Assembly: GCA_934086935.1 (NCBI GenBank) | Contig: CAKOIQ010000024.1 | Location: forward strand, 1-9,267 | DNA: 9,267 nucleotides | Source of the DNA: an uncultured Bacilli bacterium | Lineage (GTDB): Bacteria; Bacillota_I; Bacilli_A; RF39; UBA660 | Reading direction: 5' to 3' | In this document: positions 5,971 through 9,267 of the stretch, piece after piece | Numbering within the stretch: position 1 is the stretch's first letter | Layout of the letters: the number at the start of each line of letters is the position of its first letter | Translations under genes and position numbers: made by a program | Notes under the pieces: generated by a model | What the model was told of the DNA's origin: nothing | The model's database searches: none | What the model saw: only the letters and a program-made list of their open reading frames with translations

Positions 5971-6885
5971 ATGAATTATATTTTAAAAGTAGAAAACCTT
6001 GAAAAAAGTTATCATAATCATAAAGTACTTTCAAATTTAAATATGAAAATTGAAGAAGGAGCTATTTACGGATTAGTAGGCAGAAATGGTGCAGGAAAAA
6101 CAACATTAATTAGAATAATCACTGGATTGCAAGCGCCTACAAAAGGTAATTATGAAATATTTGATATAAATTATAAAAATTCTAAAATAAAAAAACATTT
6201 AAGAACAATAGGTGCTATTATTGAAAAGCCTGCGTTAATAGAAAATATGACAGCTAGAGAAAACATAATTGAACAATCTAAAATAGTTGGTACAATTCAA
6301 ACAATTGATATTGATGCTCTATTAAAATTAGTTGGTTTAAATGATACTGATAATAAAAAAGTAAGAAACTTTTCATTAGGTATGCGACAACGCTTAGGTA
6401 TTGCTATTACATTATGTAGTAACCCAAAATTTATAATTTTAGATGAACCAATTAACGGACTAGATCCGGAAGGGATAATAGCTATCAGAAAATTAATTTT
6501 AAAATTAAATAAAGAACAAAACCTTACATTTTTAATTTCTAGTCATTATCTTGATGAATTATCCAAAATTGCTACAAATTATGGTTTTATAAAAAACGGT
6601 AAAATTATTAAAGAAATAAGTTCAAAAGAATTTAATGAAAAAAAGCAAATAAAAACTGAATTAATTGTTGATGTTCCAAAAACTGCTATAAAATATTTTA
6701 AATTAAAAAATTTGCAATATAAAATAATAGATAATAATACCTTTGAATTATCAAACATAACAAATATATCAAATTTAATTTTAGAACTATCAAATTTGAA
6801 TTGTTCAGTAAAGAATATTAAAAAAACAGAAGAAACTTTAGAAAATTATTATCTCGATTTAATTGGAGGAAAAGAGAATGATTAA
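5971..6885 (+). CDS. ABC transporter ATP-binding protein (BcrA/antibiotic-resistance type)
   Basis: The 304-residue protein is the cytoplasmic motor subunit. Walker A is GRNGAGKTT at 37-45. The Q-loop position is occupied by glutamate in GAIIEKPAL (Glu85), which is usual for the BcrA-like lantibiotic/bacitracin subgroup. The ABC signature is FSLGMRQRL at 134-142, Walker B with its catalytic glutamate is FIILDEP at 154-160, the D-loop is GLDPEG, and the switch histidine is His192 in SSHYLDEL. A C-terminal extension of about 80 residues, rich in Lys and Asn, follows as in this subgroup. ATG 5971 has AGAAAGG upstream. The gene overlaps the permease start by 8 bases, so the two subunits should be made together. 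Relatives move or expel peptide antibiotics or act in immunity to them; that role here is inference from family and from the adjacent regulator. Confidence 0.93.
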   Translation: MNYILKVENLEKSYHNHKVLSNLNMKIEEGAIYGLVGRNGAGKTTLIRIITGLQAPTKGNYEIFDINYKNSKIKKHLRTIGAIIEKPALIENMTARENIIEQSKIVGTIQTIDIDALLKLVGLNDTDNKKVRNFSLGMRQRLGIAITLCSNPKFIILDEPINGLDPEGIIAIRKLILKLNKEQNLTFLISSHYLDELSKIATNYGFIKNGKIIKEISSKEFNEKKQIKTELIVDVPKTAIKYFKLKNLQYKIIDNNTFELSNITNISNLILELSNLNCSVKNIKKTEETLENYYLDLIGGKEND

Positions 6886-7708
6886 TCTTTTAAAAGCCAA
6901 TTTTTATAAAATGAAAAAAAGCAAAGCAATCTGGATAGCAGCATTATTAAGTGCAATAGTAGCAGTTTATTATATTAAGGACAACTATAACATTTATCAC
7001 GATAGTTTAGAATTAGTAAATATTAATAGTATGATATTTAATTACCTGCCTGTATTCGGAATAATTGTATCTATTTTAATAAGCACGATTTTAGGTTTTG
7101 ATTATTCATATGGAACCACCAAAAATAAAATAATTGCAGGTCATAGTAGAATTAATATTTATTTAAGCAATTTATTTTCTATATATATTGTTAATTTGTT
7201 AGTTTATTCAGTTTATTTTTTTATAATTTGTATATCTGGAATTGTTTTATTTAAAAATTTAACATTTAATTTAGAATTCATAATAAATATCTTAATAATT
7301 CTTTTAATTATTTTATCATATGTATCTATTTCAACATTTATAGTAATGATAATTAGTAACGAAATTGTAAGTCCTGTAATAAATGTAATAAATGCCTTTT
7401 TCTTAATTTTAATAAGTTTCGTTTTATTAAGTGCCTTATCGGAATTAAAATATAATCATAGTGATGATGGTTATTACTTTAGTGATGAAGGACAAAAAGT
7501 TACTGATACAGAAAATCCTATGTATATAAAAGGTATTAAAAGGGATATTTACAAATTAACAGTGAATATTTTGCCAACAGGCGAAGCATTTCAAAAATCT
7601 CGTGCTATGAATACTAAATCATATGTAATAATATTTTTTTCATCATCTTTAGTAGTTGCTATTAACACTTTAGGAATATATTTATTTAGCAATAAAGAAT
7701 TAAATTAA
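6878..7708 (+). CDS. ABC-2 family transporter permease
   Basis: The 276-residue membrane protein is the permease partner of the preceding ATPase. Six hydrophobic segments are visible at roughly 19-33, 55-73, 98-124, 134-158, 166-187 and 248-270. Between the second and third lies the characteristic cytoplasmic segment FDYSYGTTKNKIIAGHSR (74-91), matching the D-x-S-x-G-T-x-x-N signature of bacitracin/lantibiotic-type ABC-2 permeases. A hydrophilic loop of about 60 residues (188-247) separates helices five and six and probably faces outside, where substrate contact is expected. ATG 6878 is chosen over an in-frame TTG at 6863 because GGAGGA at 6865-6870 sits seven bases before it, and MINLLKANFYKMKKS is the usual start of such permeases. 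It overlaps the ATPase stop (ATGATTAA). The transported compound is unknown. Confidence 0.9.
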   Translation: MINLLKANFYKMKKSKAIWIAALLSAIVAVYYIKDNYNIYHDSLELVNINSMIFNYLPVFGIIVSILISTILGFDYSYGTTKNKIIAGHSRINIYLSNLFSIYIVNLLVYSVYFFIICISGIVLFKNLTFNLEFIINILIILLIILSYVSISTFIVMIISNEIVSPVINVINAFFLILISFVLLSALSELKYNHSDDGYYFSDEGQKVTDTENPMYIKGIKRDIYKLTVNILPTGEAFQKSRAMNTKSYVIIFFSSSLVVAINTLGIYLFSNKELN

Positions 7709-7712
7709 ACAA

Positions 7713-7749
7713 GTACAATTTATATTGAATCAAAAGGTGGAATTTGTAC
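7713..7749 (+). repeat. Imperfect inverted repeat after the permease gene
   Basis: GTACAA (7713-7718) and TTGTAC (7744-7749) are exact reverse complements, extended by two or three A-T pairs after one mismatch, around a spacer of 25 bases. No T-run follows the second arm, so it is a poor intrinsic terminator. It could be an operator or an RNA 3'-end hairpin. The surrounding gap 7709-7754 holds no gene. Confidence 0.25.
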
Positions 7750-7754
7750 ATAAT

Positions 7755-7816
7755 AAAACTACCCAAATAACTTTATAAATGATATAATGTTGTTAATAAT
7801 AATATAGGGTGGTTTT
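7755..7816 (+). terminator. Second hairpin merged with promoter and ribosome site, before the acyltransferase
   Basis: AAAACTACCC (7755-7764) pairs with GGGTGGTTTT (7807-7816): ten pairs including one G-U, around a 42-base loop. The 3' arm ends directly at ATG 7817 and carries the ribosome site (GGGTGG) plus a TTTT tail. A perfect extended -10 promoter lies in the loop. The layout matches the hairpin before rluB at 1651-1693, with different arm sequences. In read-through RNA the ribosome site would be paired; in RNA started at the internal promoter the 5' arm is missing. The long loop makes efficient termination doubtful. Confidence 0.5.
7780..7788 (+). promoter_or_regulatory. Extended -10 promoter for the acyltransferase gene
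   Basis: TGATATAAT at 7780-7788 is a perfect TGnTATAAT extended -10. The -35 position 17 bases upstream reads TACCCA (three of six matches) and lies in the 5' arm of the surrounding hairpin. Transcription would begin near 7795, giving a leader of about 22 bases that retains only the ribosome-site arm of the stem. Confidence 0.65.
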
Positions 7817-8919
7817 ATGAAAGAAAAAGAACGTAGTTCAAATTATGAATTAATGAGAATAATATCAATGATTATGATAGTTACTGGACATTTAATTACT
7901 CATGGTAATATGTTAAATAACTGTACCAATATGGCAATTAAACGTATACTAGAATTTATCTTTGATATATTAGTTATTCACGTTAATTCTTTTATTTTGC
8001 TAACAGGATATTTTCAATCAACTAATAAATTTAAACAATCAAAATTATGGTCACTAATAAACTCTAGTTTATTTTATCGAGCAGGCATAATGCTAGGACT
8101 TTTCCTATTATTTAATGTTTCATTTGATAAAGCAACTATAATAAGAAAATTATTTATTCTAAACTTAGATGAATATTGGTTTATAAAACTATATATATTT
8201 ATTTATATATTAAGTCCATTCTTAAATATCCTAATTTCCAAGTTAGAACAAAAACAATATAACTATTTATTAATAATTATGTTTACATTATTTAGCATCT
8301 TACCTTATTTAACTGGATGTAAAGCATTTGATAATAATGGATACACTTTATATAATTTCATATTCTTATATTTAATTGGAGCATATATTAGAAAATATCC
8401 AATCAAACAATGGTATATCTTTAATAAAATCCCAGATAACCTTACTTATCATTTATTTTTATCATAATTATCAATTTTAGTATAGAACAAACCACAAATA
8501 TAATGCGCACCTATAGTCCTGTATATAATGAAATATTTGGTGGAGTCTATAATATGACCAGAGCTTATAGTAATCCTTTTGTAATTATCCAAACAGTAAT
8601 ATACTTTAGTATCTTTAGTACTCTAAATATTAAAAGTAATTTTATCAACAAATTATCTAAATTAACAATGGGAGTTTATTTAATTCATGATAATAGTATG
8701 ATTAGATACCGTATTTATAATGTTTTTAAAATTACCCCAAGTATTCAAAATTCTTATCAAGTACTTCTGTATTTAATTATCGTAACTGTAATTATATATG
8801 TTGTATGCTCTATAGTTGAATATATAAGACAGCTAATATTTAAAATAATCTACAATTTTAAAATATCTCAAAAAATAAGAAATAAGTATTATGGATTTTT
8901 AGAAAATTGTAAAGTATAA
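7817..8919 (+). pseudogene. Membrane acyltransferase (acyltransferase-3 family), split by a -1 frame change
   Basis: Two open frames together make one acyltransferase-3 protein of about 367 residues, a normal length. These ten-helix membrane enzymes move acyl groups, often acetyl, onto surface sugars, peptidoglycan or glycolipids. The first frame (7817-8467, 216 residues) has the N-terminal hallmark ELMRIISMIMIVTGH with Arg14 and His25, then LLTGYF and several membrane helices, and ends at TAA 8465-8467. The rest continues one base back, open from 8440 to TAA 8917-8919, with typical C-terminal features (AYSNPFVIIQTVIYFSIFST, then LTMGVYLIHDNSMIR). The frames meet in 8440-8467, where a five-T run (8456-8460) with one more T would restore the frame. 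Possible causes are a recent inactivating deletion, an assembly error in the T-run, or frameshift expression; the motif ATTTTTA is not a standard slippery site. The long intact second half argues that any mutation is recent. Acceptor and acyl donor are unknown. Confidence 0.8.
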
Positions 8920-8928
8920 TTGGTGTAT

Positions 8929-9129
8929 ATGCAAATATTTATTATTCTTGTTATAATTAATTTCATCTTAGATTCAAAAGCTACTCCTACAACTAGTAAA
9001 GCTACTTTAATCAAAAAAATTGAATTATTAGTAGATGCTAATGGAGTTTTAACTGAAAATTATTTATTAATATTTAAAAATGAAAATAATGAAGCAAAAA
9101 GATACTCAGTAAGTTATATAAAAACTTAA
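8929..9129 (+). CDS. Small hypothetical membrane or secreted protein, possibly a remnant
   Basis: The frame encodes 66 residues from ATG 8929. A hydrophobic N-terminal segment (MQIFIILVIINFILDS) is followed by a Thr/Ser/Ala/Lys stretch (KATPTTSKAT) and a polar C-terminus ending SVSYIKT. The codon choice looks like that of the other genes in the window, so it is plausibly coding. However, no Shine-Dalgarno precedes ATG 8929 or the alternative TTG 8920, and the hydrophobic segment lacks the usual positive N-terminus of a signal peptide. The frame is the same as that of the acyltransferase second half, which stops just before at 8919, so expression could depend on ribosomes finishing that gene. 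It may equally be the end of a larger lost gene. I recognise no family. Confidence 0.35.
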   Translation: MQIFIILVIINFILDSKATPTTSKATLIKKIELLVDANGVLTENYLLIFKNENNEAKRYSVSYIKT

Positions 9130-9190
9130 ATAAAATCAAACTTATGCATTAACAGTAAAAAGAAAAAGATTTGTAAGTTTTGACCCAGAT

Positions 9191-9216
9191 AAAAGATAGA
9201 TTAAATCTATCTTTTT
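9191..9216 (+). terminator. Intrinsic terminator after the acyltransferase region
   Basis: AAAAGATAGATT (9191-9202) and AATCTATCTTTT (9204-9215) are perfect 12-base reverse complements around one central base. As RNA this gives a stem of about 10-11 pairs with a small loop, followed by a T-run (9212-9216). It should end the transcript of the acyltransferase and small ORF, and being a near-perfect palindrome it may work on both strands. The gap 9130-9190 before it shows nothing recognisable. Confidence 0.7.
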
Positions 9217-9217
9217 A

Positions 9218-9226
9218 TGTTATACT
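9218..9226 (+). promoter_or_regulatory. Extended -10 promoter of the last gene
   Basis: TGTTATACT at 9218-9226 fits TGnTATAAT with one mismatch in the hexamer. It begins two bases after the terminator T-run, so the -35 region lies within the terminator stem and shows no good match. TTGACC at 9180-9185 is 35 bases from the -10 and too distant to pair with it. Transcription would begin near 9233, just before the ribosome site AAGGAG (9238-9243). Confidence 0.6.
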
Positions 9227-9251
9227 ATTTAAGAAAAAAGGAGAAATAACT

Positions 9252-9267
9252 ATGCGTTATAATACAG
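9252..9267 (+). CDS. Start of an unidentified gene (first five codons)
   Basis: ATG 9252 follows AAGGAG (9238-9243) at eight bases and an extended -10 promoter, so a gene very probably begins here. Only MRYNT and one further base are visible, too little to identify the product. Confidence 0.6.

Noticed and set aside
7731..7756. Short frame starting GTG 7737 after AAAAGG as a small gene
   Set aside because: It would end within about a dozen codons and overlaps the inverted repeat and hairpin; nothing supports translation.
7817..8919. Programmed -1 ribosomal frameshifting in the acyltransferase
   Set aside because: The site ATTTTTA is not a standard X-XXY-YYZ heptamer (it lacks the sixth T), and I see no obvious Shine-Dalgarno-like stimulator just upstream. 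It is kept only as a minor alternative to mutation or assembly error.
9180..9226. TTGACC at 9180-9185 as the -35 box for TATACT at 9221-9226
   Set aside because: The spacer is 35 bases, about twice the workable distance, and the terminator lies between them.
1..9267. TGA reassigned to tryptophan, as in Mollicutes
   Set aside because: Tryptophan is encoded by TGG, and all recognised proteins are full-length without in-frame TGA. Absence of TGA stops among these few genes is expected at this base composition.

Overview
The window is about three-quarters A+T, with genes packed on the + strand and typical Gram-positive AGGAG-type ribosome sites. The gene order D,D-carboxypeptidase - spmA - spmB - rluB is the order known from Bacillus subtilis, so the source is most likely a low-GC Firmicute of the Bacilli. 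One candidate is an uncultured, small-genome gut lineage near Erysipelotrichales or the Mollicutes-like groups; that placement is inference. Tryptophan is written TGG, every complete frame ends in TAA or TAG, and no frame is broken by TGA, so nothing suggests a recoded TGA.

Region 1 (1-3578) is conserved housekeeping and envelope/spore content. It holds the 3' end of a DacB/DacF-type penicillin-binding carboxypeptidase, then spmA and spmB (spore maturation proteins), rluB (23S rRNA pseudouridine synthase) and rlmD (23S rRNA uracil-5-methyltransferase). Neighbouring genes overlap by 7 to 17 bases except at spmB/rluB. There a perfect 11-bp hairpin carries a promoter in its loop, and its 3' arm supplies the rluB ribosome site and T-tract.

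Region 2 (3579-5265) looks accessory. A good -10 box is followed by a roughly 120-base leader ending in a clear intrinsic terminator, then an ORF6N-domain protein fused to a C-terminal phospholipase-D-like half-site, then a histidine phosphatase. A terminator between the visible promoter and the gene means either attenuation or an independent small RNA. This is the most interesting part of the window.

Region 3 (5266-7708) is a three-gene unit: an XRE regulator with a transmembrane helix and a small extracellular tail, an ABC ATPase of the BcrA-like type and its six-helix ABC-2 permease. This layout is common in peptide-antibiotic resistance or export modules; the substrate is unknown.

Region 4 (7709-9267) holds a membrane acyltransferase-3 gene split by a single -1 frame change, a small possible secreted or membrane ORF, a strong terminator joined to an extended -10 promoter, and the first codons of another gene. 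The acyltransferase is preceded by a second hairpin built like the one before rluB.

No tRNA, rRNA, CRISPR array, transposase or insertion sequence was recognised.
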